From: a bacterium
Lineage (GTDB): Bacteria; Cyanobacteriota; Vampirovibrionia; Gastranaerophilales; JAILCC01
Direction of reading: 5' to 3'
DNA length: 64,000 bases
Assembly: GCA_024680555.1 (NCBI GenBank)
Contig: JAILCC010000012.1
Coordinates: 40,185-104,184 of the forward strand
The notes beneath the pieces were generated by a model. It had not been told where the DNA came from. It saw nothing but the letters and a program-made list of their open reading frames with translations, and ran no database searches. Below are positions 44,411 to 54,148 of this stretch, piece after piece. A program made the translations under genes and the position numbers. Positions within the stretch are counted from its first letter, which is position 1; every line of letters begins with the position of its first letter.

Positions 44411-47400
44411 ATGTTCAATTTTAAATTTATCAAGGATAACGCTCAACCCGGCAGCTGGCGCAGAGGCTATGACTGCTATAAGAAGAATTTGCTTCTCGAG
44501 TCAAAGTTATCGAGAAATGTCATAACAGGCAAGGTTAAAGGCAATTTCCAAGATTTTTATACGGTAAAATTGACTATTGATAAGAATTTTAATGTCAAGG
44601 CAAAATGCGACTGCCCTCTTGATGAAGAATGGTGCAAGCATTCTATTTGTGTTGGTTTAGATGCTATAGAAAGCGGACTTTTTGAGGAGTATTACAACAA
44701 AAAAAATAAAATTAAGCAGCCGAAAGTTCTCCCCGAAAGAGAATATTTGGGCAACTATATGTTGATTTTCAACCCCCAAAAGAGTAAGAAATGTGCGGGG
44801 CTTCAAATTGTTGACAGAGATACCGGACATTCTATCAAAAAACCTGAACCGATTTTGCGTGCTGCGCTTGAGTATCAAAAAAGAAATCCTGATTTTGAAT
44901 TTAATGCAGAGCAAAAAGCCGAGTTTATGATTTTGCAGGAAATGCTGAAGTGCGGCAGATTTGACGGCAATACGAGATTTTGGGATTATCCGATAAAACA
45001 GCTTGATGATTTGGTTGAGCTGCTTTCTAATGCGGAAGAAGTTATAGATGCCACAACGGGTGAAATTTTAGAGTTTGATAAACGTGAATGGAGTCTTGTT
45101 TTGTCCGTGAATGCTTCTCTTGCAGGAAATGTAATGCTTGCACTTCACTGGCATAAGCCTGATGACGAGGATGTGTATCCGTTTGGGGAAGCTAGATATT
45201 TTTCAAGAACTTCACGTTGGTACAAGTACAAAAATATTATATTCAAGGGCGATATTCCTCTTGCCATTGTTCCGCAATTCATTACCCAAAACACTTTTAC
45301 GGATGTGCGAGATGCTGATGGCGGAAAGTTTTTGTATGAAGAACTTCCGAAAATTCGTAAAAATATGCGTGTAGAAATGTCGGAATTGCTGGAAAAACTT
45401 ACGCTTGAACGCCGTCCGCCTAAAAATATTTTGGTACTTGACCTTGATACGGATAAGGGAATAAAAGCAGAGCTTGAGTTTGAATACGATGGAATGAGAG
45501 TTCCGTTTAATAAAACAAGCGGAAAAACACCGTATGTTACGGTTAAAAAGCCCGATGACGGAATGATTTATTGGGTGCGCCGAAATATTAAACACGAAAG
45601 CAAAACTTATGAAATACTTTTAAATTCTAAGTTTCAGCCTATGCAGACCAATAACCTCTATCTCGATCCTGATACGGCAATCGACTTCTATAACTTCTTT
45701 ATGGACAAAGCAGGCGATGAGTGGAAAATTGAAGAAAAAATTGATTTGTCCTGCTTAAAGGTTATGAAAAACAATCTTGAAGTTTGCGCAAAGATAGATT
45801 TTGGCAAGTCTGTCGATAGTTTTGATGTTGAAATTTATTGTGAAGTGGGAAGAAAAAGACTTGAATTTGAACAGGTTGAAAAGGCGATGTTTCAAGGTCT
45901 AAAATACTTCTCTATGGAGCATTTGGGATTTGTTGAAGTTCCGCATACAAAGTTGATGATTTTGTCTAAAATGCTTAACGGCTATGATGCCGAGAAAGTT
46001 GAGGATAAGGAATACACATTCTCAATAAAAACCTATCGTGCTGGCATCATTGCCGAGTTAAAAGAGCTTGGAATAAAGCTTAAAATGAGCAAAAAGTTTG
46101 AACATTTTTGGGAACAAATAAGCACATTTAACATTGATGAAAAAATTTCCGCTCCGGAAAAAGTCAAAGCAACGCTCCGTGAATATCAAGAAAGAGGTTT
46201 GAGCTGGTTGTGGTTCCTTTATCAATACGGTTTGAACGGTATTCTTGCAGATGATATGGGTCTTGGTAAAACGGTTCAAATGCTTGCGCTGCTGCAAAAA
46301 GCCAAAGATGAGGAAGGTGCAAAGCCTGCTCTCGTTGTTGCCCCAACTTCTGTTGTGTTTAACTGGGAAAACGAAATAAACAAGTTCACACCTGATTTGA
46401 GAGTGTTGAATTTGACCGGTGTGGACAGACACGACCACTTTAAACATATTAAAAAATACGATATTATTTTGACGAGTTACGCACTTGTCAGACGTGACAT
46501 TGAATTGTACAGAAAGTTCGATTTCAGAATTATTGTTCTTGATGAATCTCAAAACATAAAGAACCATGAGTCTATAACTGCTCGTTCGGTTAAGAGAATA
46601 ACTGCTGACCACCGTTTTGCTATGTCTGGTACTCCGGTAGAAAACAGTTTGAGCGAATTGTGGTCGGTATTTGACTTTTTGATGCCGGGATTTTTATACG
46701 ATTTGCCTGAATTTAAGTACAGGTTTATTGTTCCGATTTCCGAAAAAGGTGATACTTCTGTTGAAAATCGCCTTAAAAAGCAAATTTATCCGTTCATCTT
46801 GCGTCGTATGAAGCGTGACGTTGCGAAAGATTTACCTGAAAAGATAGAAAACGTTGCATTCTGTAAGATGACAGATGAACAAGAAGCTCTCTACCAAGAA
46901 ATTTTGGATGATACAAGAGAAACATTGCTGCGTGAAATTCAAGATAACGGTATGAAAAACAGCAAAATGTCCATTTTTGCAGCGTTGTTGCGTTTGCGTC
47001 AAATTTGTTGCCATCCGAAACTTATCAAAAAAGAGGTTGAGTCGGGCAAATTTGAACATCTCAAAGAAATGCTCGAAGAGATTACGCAAGAGGGGCACAG
47101 AGTCTTGTTATTCAGTCAATTTGTACAAATGCTCGATATTATCAAAGACTACTTTGACAGTGCAGGTATTAAGTACGAATATCTCACGGGTGCAACCAAG
47201 GACAGACAAGAACGCATTGAGAGATTTAATAATGATGAGAGCGTTCAAGTGTTCTTGCTCAGCTTGAAAGCAGGCGGTACAGGTTTGAATCTTACGGGAG
47301 CAGATTATGTTATCCACTATGATCCGTGGTGGAACCCCGCAGTTGAAGACCAGGCGACAGACCGTGCATATCGTATCGGACAAACCAAAAACGTTATGGT

Positions 47401-47554
47401 ATACAGGCTCATTACGAAAAACTCTGTTGAAGAAAAAATTCAAAAACTCAAAGGTAAAAAACGTGACCTCGTTGATGCGGTAATTTCAGTTGACCGTGAA
47501 ATCGGTAAGACGCTTACCTACGAAGATATCAAGGACATTTTGTCTAACTCGTAA
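44411..47554 (+). CDS. SNF2-family helicase with N-terminal SWIM zinc finger
   Basis: A 1047-aa protein. The SWIM motif CDCPLDEEWCKH (Cys66, Cys68, Cys75, His77) lies near the start, followed by a long middle domain. The SNF2 ATPase covers about residues 580-1040: DDMGLGKTVQ (near 615), DESQNIKN (near 706), AMSGTPVEN, and QATDRAYRIGQT. Bacterial members of this layout are HepA/RapA-related ATPases thought to move on DNA or to recycle RNA polymerase; the exact role is unknown. It is transcribed alone and ends 2 bp from the convergent mlaE stop. Confidence 0.9.
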   Translation: MFNFKFIKDNAQPGSWRRGYDCYKKNLLLESKLSRNVITGKVKGNFQDFYTVKLTIDKNFNVKAKCDCPLDEEWCKHSICVGLDAIESGLFEEYYNKKNKIKQPKVLPEREYLGNYMLIFNPQKSKKCAGLQIVDRDTGHSIKKPEPILRAALEYQKRNPDFEFNAEQKAEFMILQEMLKCGRFDGNTRFWDYPIKQLDDLVELLSNAEEVIDATTGEILEFDKREWSLVLSVNASLAGNVMLALHWHKPDDEDVYPFGEARYFSRTSRWYKYKNIIFKGDIPLAIVPQFITQNTFTDVRDADGGKFLYEELPKIRKNMRVEMSELLEKLTLERRPPKNILVLDLDTDKGIKAELEFEYDGMRVPFNKTSGKTPYVTVKKPDDGMIYWVRRNIKHESKTYEILLNSKFQPMQTNNLYLDPDTAIDFYNFFMDKAGDEWKIEEKIDLSCLKVMKNNLEVCAKIDFGKSVDSFDVEIYCEVGRKRLEFEQVEKAMFQGLKYFSMEHLGFVEVPHTKLMILSKMLNGYDAEKVEDKEYTFSIKTYRAGIIAELKELGIKLKMSKKFEHFWEQISTFNIDEKISAPEKVKATLREYQERGLSWLWFLYQYGLNGILADDMGLGKTVQMLALLQKAKDEEGAKPALVVAPTSVVFNWENEINKFTPDLRVLNLTGVDRHDHFKHIKKYDIILTSYALVRRDIELYRKFDFRIIVLDESQNIKNHESITARSVKRITADHRFAMSGTPVENSLSELWSVFDFLMPGFLYDLPEFKYRFIVPISEKGDTSVENRLKKQIYPFILRRMKRDVAKDLPEKIENVAFCKMTDEQEALYQEILDDTRETLLREIQDNGMKNSKMSIFAALLRLRQICCHPKLIKKEVESGKFEHLKEMLEEITQEGHRVLLFSQFVQMLDIIKDYFDSAGIKYEYLTGATKDRQERIERFNNDESVQVFLLSLKAGGTGLNLTGADYVIHYDPWWNPAVEDQATDRAYRIGQTKNVMVYRLITKNSVEEKIQKLKGKKRDLVDAVISVDREIGKTLTYEDIKDILSNS

Positions 47555-47556
47555 TC

Positions 47557-48354
47557 TTATTGCATAATCCAAGTTACAAGGTAGTCTAAAATCAAAATTA
47601 CAACTGTTGTCCAGATTGCGGATTTTGTTACGGCAACACCGACTTCTTTTGCGCCGCCTCTGGTATTGAGTCCTTGTGTTGCGCACACCACGGCAAGCGC
47701 TATACCGAAAATGAGTGCCTTTAACAAGCATTCTCTAACGTCTTTTACGTGGGTGTAGAGCCAAACGGAATTTATAAATCGGTGTTGGTGCAGCCCTATG
47801 CTGATTTTGGATATAAACATACCGCCTAACAGTCCGACAACAATAGATAACATTGTTACCATGGGAACTACAATTGCCGATGCCAGTACTCTTGGAAGTA
47901 CAAGGTATTTTATCGGATCAACATGGAGTGTTTTCATTGCATCAACCTGATCGGTTATTTGCATATTTCCAAGTTCAGAAGCCATTGCGGTGCCTGCTCT
48001 TGCTGAAATTACCATCGCCGTGAATACAGGTGCAAGTTCTTTCAATATAGTCAAAGAAACAAGTCCGCCTACGTAGGCTTCACCGCCTGACATATAGAAG
48101 TATCTGGCTACTTGCAGGGATATGACCGCACCTGTGATAAAAATAATTACAAGGCATATCCCGATAGAGTCGTATCCGATTTGTGCAGCTTGCAAAAGAG
48201 TGTTTTTTAAGCTGACCTTGCCTGTTAAAAGGTATTTTAACGAAATAAATAAATTTGTAACGCACTGTCCGATAAATTCAATTATCGGTAAAATGCTTTT
48301 AAATATACCTATTACGAGGTTTCCAATAAATTCTATCGGTTTACTAATTTGCAT
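47557..48354 (-). CDS. mlaE: MlaE family ABC transporter permease
   Basis: A 265-aa inner-membrane protein with the MlaE landmarks GAVISLQVARYFYMSGG, LKELAPVFTAMVISARAGTAMASELG and MQITDQVDAM. MlaE is the permease for phospholipid transport between inner and outer membranes; cyanobacterial and plastid homologues (TGD1) are alike. The ATPase and MCE-domain partners are not in the window. Its start overlaps the end of ilvE by 11 bp. It further supports a diderm envelope. Confidence 0.92.
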   Translation of the reverse strand: MQISKPIEFIGNLVIGIFKSILPIIEFIGQCVTNLFISLKYLLTGKVSLKNTLLQAAQIGYDSIGICLVIIFITGAVISLQVARYFYMSGGEAYVGGLVSLTILKELAPVFTAMVISARAGTAMASELGNMQITDQVDAMKTLHVDPIKYLVLPRVLASAIVVPMVTMLSIVVGLLGGMFISKISIGLHQHRFINSVWLYTHVKDVRECLLKALIFGIALAVVCATQGLNTRGGAKEVGVAVTKSAIWTTVVILILDYLVTWIMQ

Positions 48355-49273
48355 AAACAGGAACGCACCATTGGTCTTTGTATTTTTCTACATTACCTTT
48401 AACAAGTTCAAAATAGTAGTCTTGAACACGTTTTGTAACTTCACCTATTGTGCCTGTACCGAGCGCTCTGTTGTCGATTTTTGTAATCGGACTTACCTGT
48501 GCGCCTGTTCCGCAATAAAATGCTTCGTCAGCGACATAAAGTTCTGTTCTGTCGATATCTTTTTCAATAACTTCAAGTCCAAGAACTTCTGTAGCAAACT
48601 GTTTAACCGTATTTCTTGTTACGCCTTCAAGAATGTTGTCTGTTGTCATTGTTGTAACAAGTTTGCCGTTTTCAACGAGGTATAGGTTCATAGCGGAACC
48701 TTCTGTTACGTTTCCTGCTTCGGATAGTACAATTGCATCATCAAAACCTGCTCTGTGTGCGTCAGTTGCAATAAGAGCAGCATTTGCATAAGCGCCGGAA
48801 ACTTTTGCTCTCGGCGGAATTGCGTTATCTTCTACTCTTCTCCAACTTGAAACACAAACGCTCAAACCTTTGGTAAGGTCACAATATTGACCTAACGGAG
48901 TTGTGAAAATCAAGAAACAATCGGGGTTGTTCAACAAATCAGGACCTACCTTTTCAGCAGTTTTAAACAATGTAGGTCTGATATATGTATCACATTTGGG
49001 AGCGTTTCTTCTCAAAAGTTCAACCGTGATATCACACATTTCCTGTACGGTATAGGGTGAATCCATACACATAATTTTTGCACTGCGCATAAGTCTTTCA
49101 TAGTGCTCTTTCATTCTGAAAATATATAGTTGTTGATGCTCTTCATTCCAATAAGCTCTGATACCTTCAAAAACCGATGTCCCATATAAAAAAGCGTGGG
49201 TTCTTATCGGAAGTTTTGCGTCTTCGTAATTTAAATATTTGTCGCCTAAAAATACAATGTTTTTGTCACTCAT
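48344..49273 (-). CDS. ilvE: branched-chain amino acid aminotransferase
   Basis: A 309-aa fold-type IV PLP enzyme, with YGTSVFEGIRAY at the start, the Schiff-base lysine in RAKVSGAYANAALI and the signature EAGNVTEGSAMNLYLVENGKL. It transfers amino groups to the keto acids of Leu, Ile and Val. AAAGGTG lies 10 nt before the ATG. The coupling with mlaE by an 11-bp overlap looks incidental to function. Confidence 0.93.
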   Translation of the reverse strand: MSDKNIVFLGDKYLNYEDAKLPIRTHAFLYGTSVFEGIRAYWNEEHQQLYIFRMKEHYERLMRSAKIMCMDSPYTVQEMCDITVELLRRNAPKCDTYIRPTLFKTAEKVGPDLLNNPDCFLIFTTPLGQYCDLTKGLSVCVSSWRRVEDNAIPPRAKVSGAYANAALIATDAHRAGFDDAIVLSEAGNVTEGSAMNLYLVENGKLVTTMTTDNILEGVTRNTVKQFATEVLGLEVIEKDIDRTELYVADEAFYCGTGAQVSPITKIDNRALGTGTIGEVTKRVQDYYFELVKGNVEKYKDQWCVPVYAN

Positions 49274-49371
49274 GATAATTACACCTTTTTGTTTCCTAAT
49301 TACAAGACTACTTTACAATATTTTTTGGCTTTTTGCAATTTTATCAAATTTATTATAATATTTACTCAAAT

Positions 49372-49445
49372 GTCCGCGTAGTTCAGCAGGATAGAACGTC
49401 ACCCTCCTAAGGTGAATGTCGCGCGTTCGAATCGCGCCGCGGATA
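49372..49445 (+). tRNA. tRNA-Arg (CCT anticodon)
   Basis: The 74-nt cloverleaf has acceptor GTCCGCG/CGCGGAT (first pair G-U), D arm GTTCAGCAGGATAGAAC, anticodon stem CACC/GGTG around CTCCTAA and T arm GCGCG/CGCGC. CCA is not encoded. It sits directly upstream of comM. Confidence 0.93.
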
Positions 49446-49505
49446 TTTTTTGATTTTGGAGCAATAATCAAAATTTGATTTTGCGTAGAGTATCAGGTTG
49501 GAAAT

Positions 49506-51047
49506 ATGGTAACTCAAGTAATTTCAGGTACAACAGTAGGAATAGATGGTCATAAAATAATAGTTGAAACCGATATAGCGGGCGGAGTTCCCGCAATTAT
49601 TATCGTCGGACTTCCTGATGCTGCGATGAATGAAGCAAGAGAACGTATCCGAGGCGCATTCAGAAATTCAAATATAGATTTCCCAATTCATAAAGTCGTT
49701 ATAAACCTTGCCCCGGCCGACCTTAAAAAAGAGGGCTCTTTATACGATTTGCCTATGGCAGTTGGAATTTTGACCGCAAATGAAGATATAGATATCACAA
49801 AACTTGAAGACACGGCATTTATGGGAGAACTTTCACTTGACGGTTCTATTCGTTCCGTTGCAGGTATTTTACCTATAGTTTTGGGGTTAAAGGAGCATGG
49901 AATAAAAAGAGTTTTTGTTCCGAAGGATAACCAGGCAGAAGCGGCGTTGGCTGAAGATATAGAGGTTTTTGGTGTTTCTCACCTTTGCGAAGTGCTTGAA
50001 TTTTTTTCGGATGAAAATACTGAAGAACCAAAATTGAAACCTTATAAAATTGATATAAAAAAATATCTTCAAGATAATTTTGATGAAAATCCGCTCTTTG
50101 ATTTTAAAGACGTAAAAGGGCAGCAAAAAGCCAAAAGAGCCTTAGAAATTGCTGCTGCAGGCGGACATAATATTCTTATGGTCGGCTCTCCCGGAGCAGG
50201 TAAAACGTTGCTGTCAAAATGTTTTACGGGAATTTTGCCGCCGTTAGAACTTTCCGAAGCTATGGAATTGACCAAAATATACAGTATTAGCGGTCTTATT
50301 GAAAAAGATAAACCGCTCGTAACAAAGCGCCCATTCAGGCCCGTTCACCATAGCGCATCTGCGGTCGGTATTACAGGCGGTGGTTCTACTCCAAAACCCG
50401 GCGAAATAACCCTTGCTCACAGGGGTACATTGTTTTTGGATGAAGTTGTTGAATTTCCAAGGCAGGTGCTTGAAGTATTAAGGCAGCCTCTTGAAGATGG
50501 TGTTGTAACAATTACAAGAGCGCAAAATTCAATAAGATTCCCTGCCGATTTTACGCTTCTTGCGGCTATGAACCCTTGTCCGTGCGGCTATTACGGCGAT
50601 AATTCAAAAGAATGTACATGTTCCCCTTTTCAAATACAGCGTTATTGGTCAAGACTTTCCGGACCGTTGCTTGACAGAATTGATATTCAAATAAATGTTC
50701 CCCGCCTAAAAGAGGATGAACTCCTTTCTGTATCTGACGGAGAACCCTCAAAAGTAATAAGGGAAAGGGTTATAAAAGCAAGAAATATTCAACTTGAGAG
50801 ATTTAAAGATGAAAATATTGTTTGTAATTCCCAAATGCTGCCTAAACAGATAAAGAGGTATTGTGCTTTGGATGATGCGACAAAAATGGTTCTTAAAAAT
50901 GCAATAACAAAATTTAATCTTTCAGGACGTGCGTATGACAGAATTTTAAAGCTTTCACGCACGATAGCTGACCTTGATAATTCAACAAAAATAGAAACCA
51001 AGCACGTGCTGGAAGCAATACAGTACAGGAATTTGGACAGACAATAA
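49506..51047 (+). CDS. comM: YifB/ComM family magnesium-chelatase-like AAA+ ATPase
   Basis: A 513-aa protein. The N-terminal Lon-protease-like domain (GLPDAAMNEARERIRGA, LAPADLKKEGSLYDLP) is followed by the Walker A GSPGAGKTLL and the Mg-chelatase domain with LFLDEVVEFPRQVLEVLRQPLEDG. ComM helps move branches of incoming DNA during natural transformation. GGAAAT precedes the start. Together with the prepilin genes and the SLOG/DprA-like protein it hints that the host may take up DNA. Confidence 0.93.
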   Translation: MVTQVISGTTVGIDGHKIIVETDIAGGVPAIIIVGLPDAAMNEARERIRGAFRNSNIDFPIHKVVINLAPADLKKEGSLYDLPMAVGILTANEDIDITKLEDTAFMGELSLDGSIRSVAGILPIVLGLKEHGIKRVFVPKDNQAEAALAEDIEVFGVSHLCEVLEFFSDENTEEPKLKPYKIDIKKYLQDNFDENPLFDFKDVKGQQKAKRALEIAAAGGHNILMVGSPGAGKTLLSKCFTGILPPLELSEAMELTKIYSISGLIEKDKPLVTKRPFRPVHHSASAVGITGGGSTPKPGEITLAHRGTLFLDEVVEFPRQVLEVLRQPLEDGVVTITRAQNSIRFPADFTLLAAMNPCPCGYYGDNSKECTCSPFQIQRYWSRLSGPLLDRIDIQINVPRLKEDELLSVSDGEPSKVIRERVIKARNIQLERFKDENIVCNSQMLPKQIKRYCALDDATKMVLKNAITKFNLSGRAYDRILKLSRTIADLDNSTKIETKHVLEAIQYRNLDRQ

Positions 51048-51049
51048 AT

Positions 51050-51499
51050 TTATCCGAGAAGGAATGTGTAGTGTATCAATATTGACATAGCGATACCCAA
51101 GAGTGCACCCATTGTGACTTCCAACGGAGTGTGCCCCAAAAGTTCTATAAGTTTGTTTCTGAAACTGTGCGGTCTTTGTTCGTATAATGCATCAACAAGC
51201 ATATTGAGCTGAGTAGCCATCTGCCCTGCTGAACGTCTGAGACCTGCGGCGTCATACATTACTATAAGACCTGATACTAACGCTACGGAAAATATTACAC
51301 TGTCAAATCCTTCTATTAAGCCTACGCTTGTCATTGTGGATACTACTGCAGCACTGTGGGAACTCGGCATTCCTCCGGTTGATGCAAAAATTTTAAAATT
51401 TATTGCTTTGTGTTTAGAGTAATAAAATATGAATTTTAAAAGTTGAGCTATAAATGTGGCGATGAACGCTGCTGTTATAACTTCTATCCCTGTTCCCAT
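51050..51499 (-). CDS. divergent PAP2 family protein (DUF212)
   Basis: A 149-aa membrane protein with the family motif STGGMPSSHSAAVVS and AAGLRRSAGQMA, then HTPLEV..GALLG. It resembles the phosphatase/haloperoxidase superfamily but is truncated. Cyanobacteria and plants carry it; the substrate is unknown. Its start codon abuts the stop codon of the prenyl synthase, whose last codons contain its AAAGGAG ribosome-binding site. A role with prenyl phosphates is therefore plausible. Confidence 0.88.
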   Translation of the reverse strand: MGTGIEVITAAFIATFIAQLLKFIFYYSKHKAINFKIFASTGGMPSSHSAAVVSTMTSVGLIEGFDSVIFSVALVSGLIVMYDAAGLRRSAGQMATQLNMLVDALYEQRPHSFRNKLIELLGHTPLEVTMGALLGIAMSILIHYTFLLG

Positions 51500-52381
51500 C
51501 TAATCTCCTTTTACTTTGTCTACAAGCCCCTGCGCAATATAAACTAGCAAAGGCGAGTCTATACTGTTAAATTGTAATATATTTTTTGCTTTAGTGCAAA
51601 GTGCTAACAATTCTTCTTTTGAATTTTCTATTCCAAATAGTCCGGGATGCGTGTTTTTATTGGCGTTTGCGTCTTTATGCGGAGTTTTCCCAAGTTTTTC
51701 AAATGTTGAAATTTCGTCAAGGATGTCATCGGCAATTTGAAAAGCGTAGCCTATGATTTTGGCATATTCCGTTAATATGTTAAGCATTTTTTCATCGGCT
51801 TTTGCGATAATAGCTCCGCTCCTTAGCGCAAATTCAAATAACTTGCCTGTTTTGTGTGTATGAATGTACTGAAATGTCGGTATATCAACCTTTTTGTTTT
51901 CAGAAATTATGTCAACTACTTGCCCGCCGAGCATCCCATTCGGACCTATGGCATCATAAAATTCTTCCATAATCCTAAAAAGGATTTCTTTATCGACTGT
52001 TTTTGGGGTTTTTGTCAAGATGATTTCGGGGGCAACTGATAATAAGCCGTCACCTGCAAGAACCGCAATTGCTTCCCCAAAAACCTTGTGATTTGTTGGT
52101 TTTCCCCTTCTGAAATCATCATTGTCCATACAGGGCAAATCATCATGTATAAGACTGTATGTGTGAAGCATTTCAAGAGCACACGCCGTAGGCAGTGCTT
52201 CTTCCATTTTTCCGCCGCATATCTTGTTTGCTTCAAGTACGAGCATAGGGCGCAATCTCTTTCCGCCTGCAGATACGCTGTATTTCATCGCTTCCCATAT
52301 TTTTTCGGGATAAGAGCAATTTAAATATTCATCAAGTTTATCTTCTATTATTTTAATGTAAGTTTCTATGTATTTTTTCAT
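51500..52381 (-). CDS. polyprenyl synthetase (farnesyl/geranylgeranyl diphosphate synthase)
   Basis: A 293-aa trans-prenyl transferase with both aspartate-rich motifs: DDLPCMD (residues 80-86) and FQIADDILD. GGKRLRP (40-46) binds the isopentenyl diphosphate. The Cys at the fifth place upstream of the first motif and the CxxxD pattern are typical of bacterial IspA-type short-chain enzymes. It makes C15 or C20 diphosphate for lipid-carrier and quinone synthesis. It is coupled to the DUF212 gene. Confidence 0.9.
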   Translation of the reverse strand: MKKYIETYIKIIEDKLDEYLNCSYPEKIWEAMKYSVSAGGKRLRPMLVLEANKICGGKMEEALPTACALEMLHTYSLIHDDLPCMDNDDFRRGKPTNHKVFGEAIAVLAGDGLLSVAPEIILTKTPKTVDKEILFRIMEEFYDAIGPNGMLGGQVVDIISENKKVDIPTFQYIHTHKTGKLFEFALRSGAIIAKADEKMLNILTEYAKIIGYAFQIADDILDEISTFEKLGKTPHKDANANKNTHPGLFGIENSKEELLALCTKAKNILQFNSIDSPLLVYIAQGLVDKVKGD

Positions 52382-52518
52382 ATAAAAATGCCGTCCACTC
52401 GCACTTGATTATACAACAAAAGTACTATTTTTTTAATAAAATAATGTTAAGAACTTCCAAAAAAATGAAAATTGGGGTATCCTTATACTTGCGAACTTAT
52501 ATTTGCGAAAGGTTTCAA

Positions 52519-53259
52519 ATGAGTGACGAATATTTATCAAAAGAAGAAATAAAGAAATGGAGAAGCTCCGTTGAAAAAATTACTCTTGAAGAATATGCAG
52601 CTCGTTTAGGTAAAAAGCTTCAAGAGTCAAAGCAAACAAATGATTTGGCAGACATGTTATATACTCACTTTAACCCTGCGCAAACACCAAAAGATTATGA
52701 TGTTGTTACAAAGCTCGAAAAAATAGATTTGACTCCAAAATCACCTTCTTCCAAATCTAAAAAACAATCTAAAATCCTTGATGATTTTGATGAATTTGAT
52801 ATGGATGAAGATGCAATGCTTAATGATATTGGTGATTTTGAAGAAGCTCCGCTTGACTTGAAAGCAGAAAAGAAAGCCGAAACAAAACCAAAAGCTAAAG
52901 AAGCACCGGCAAAAGAAAAGAAAGCAGCTGCAAAAGAAGCGGCTCCTGCCAAGAAACCGGCAAAAGAAAAGAAAGCTCCGGCTCCGAAAGAAAAGAAAGC
53001 CAAAGCTCCTGCTAAAGCGGAAGTTACTAACAATTTTGCCGAACTGAATATTACATTTAAGAAAACACTGACCGACAGAGAAGAAAAGGTTTTGGCCCAT
53101 TTTGTTGAAAAGAGAGGCGAAATAGTTTATGCAAAAGATTTAGCCGAACTTTTAGACTTAAAGAGAGATTATATTTATAAATACATCAAAAACCTCAGGG
53201 CAAAAATGTCAACTGACCTTATTGTCAATGCGGATAACGGCGGATTTAAATTGGAATAA
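52519..53259 (+). CDS. histone-H1-like protein with C-terminal winged helix
   Basis: The ATG at 52519 with GAAAGG upstream gives 246 aa; upstream in-frame starts are unlikely. Residues 1-85 are acidic/helical (LSKEEIKKWRSSVEKI). About residues 118-175 are a Lys/Ala/Pro-rich tract with repeats of KEKKAAAKEAAPAKK type, like histone H1 tails. The last 60 residues look like a winged-helix DNA-binding domain (LTDREEKVLAHFVEKR, YIYKYIKNLRAKM). Such an order suggests a nucleoid or regulatory protein, perhaps OmpR-like. It overlaps rsmI by one base. Confidence 0.65.
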   Translation: MSDEYLSKEEIKKWRSSVEKITLEEYAARLGKKLQESKQTNDLADMLYTHFNPAQTPKDYDVVTKLEKIDLTPKSPSSKSKKQSKILDDFDEFDMDEDAMLNDIGDFEEAPLDLKAEKKAETKPKAKEAPAKEKKAAAKEAAPAKKPAKEKKAPAPKEKKAKAPAKAEVTNNFAELNITFKKTLTDREEKVLAHFVEKRGEIVYAKDLAELLDLKRDYIYKYIKNLRAKMSTDLIVNADNGGFKLE

Positions 53260-54065
53260 TGTCCAAAGGCAGTTTGTACATAGTAGCAACTCCGATAGGC
53301 AATCTTGGTGATTTTTCAACAAGAGCGGCAGAAGTGCTGAGAAATGTTGATATTATTGCGTGTGAAGATACACGAGTTACTCAAAAACTATTAAACCACT
53401 TTGATATAAAAACCAAGACGGTAAGCTATCATAAATTTAGTGAAAAAGAGCGTTCCGGTAAGCTGATAGAGATGCTTTCGGGTGGACAAAATGTTGCGCT
53501 CGTAAGTGATGCAGGTACGCCTATTATATCCGATCCAGGGGGTATTTTGGTTGAAAATGCAAGAAAAGAAGGAATTAAAGTTATTCCGATACCGGGATGC
53601 TGTGCTGCAATTACGGCTTTGAGCGCAATACACAATGACGGAACATTTGCTTTTTTGGGCTTTTTCCCTCAAAAATTGTCGGATGCAAAGAATGTTCTTG
53701 AATATGCCAAAAACTTTAATTTGGTTTTTTACGAATCTCCGAACAGAATTTTAAAAACCCTTGACTTTATCAAGGAAAATCTCGGTTGTGTCGATATATC
53801 CGTTGCAAGAGAGCTTACAAAAATTCATGAGGATATAAACACGTTTGAAATTTCGGAAATGATAAATTATTTGAAAAATTCCGTTGTAAAGGGCGAAATA
53901 GTTTTCGTGGTTCATAAAAAAGAAGCAAAAGAAAATTTCGACTATATTCCCAAAGCACAAAAGCTTTTAGCGGAAGGATTTAGTGCAAAAGATGCGGCAA
54001 AAATTATATCTACCATTTATGATGTTCCCAAGAATGATGTCTATAAAAAACTTTTGGACAAATAA
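53259..54065 (+). CDS. rsmI: 16S rRNA (cytidine1402-2'-O)-methyltransferase
   Basis: A 268-aa tetrapyrrole-methylase-fold enzyme starting LYIVATPIGNLGDFSTRA, with EDTRVTQKLL, SDAGTPIISDPG and PIPGCCAAITALS, all typical of RsmI. It methylates the ribose of C1402 in the decoding centre using SAM. Its ATG shares a base with the stop of the preceding gene (TAATG), indicating coupling. Confidence 0.95.
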   Translation: MSKGSLYIVATPIGNLGDFSTRAAEVLRNVDIIACEDTRVTQKLLNHFDIKTKTVSYHKFSEKERSGKLIEMLSGGQNVALVSDAGTPIISDPGGILVENARKEGIKVIPIPGCCAAITALSAIHNDGTFAFLGFFPQKLSDAKNVLEYAKNFNLVFYESPNRILKTLDFIKENLGCVDISVARELTKIHEDINTFEISEMINYLKNSVVKGEIVFVVHKKEAKENFDYIPKAQKLLAEGFSAKDAAKIISTIYDVPKNDVYKKLLDK

Positions 54066-54148
54066 ATTATAATCAACTTTATGTATTATTGTCCCAACAA
54101 GTTCCATGTGCTAAAATCTTTCTGATATCAGCAGTTTGGGATTTTGAT

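Noticed and set aside
46058..46612. 184-residue minus-strand frame inside the SNF2 helicase gene
   Set aside because: Antisense shadow of the conserved ATPase core.
52695..53100. Ala/Phe-rich minus-strand frames opposite the H1-like gene
   Set aside because: They are produced by the Lys/Ala repeat codons read in reverse, so they are composition artefacts.
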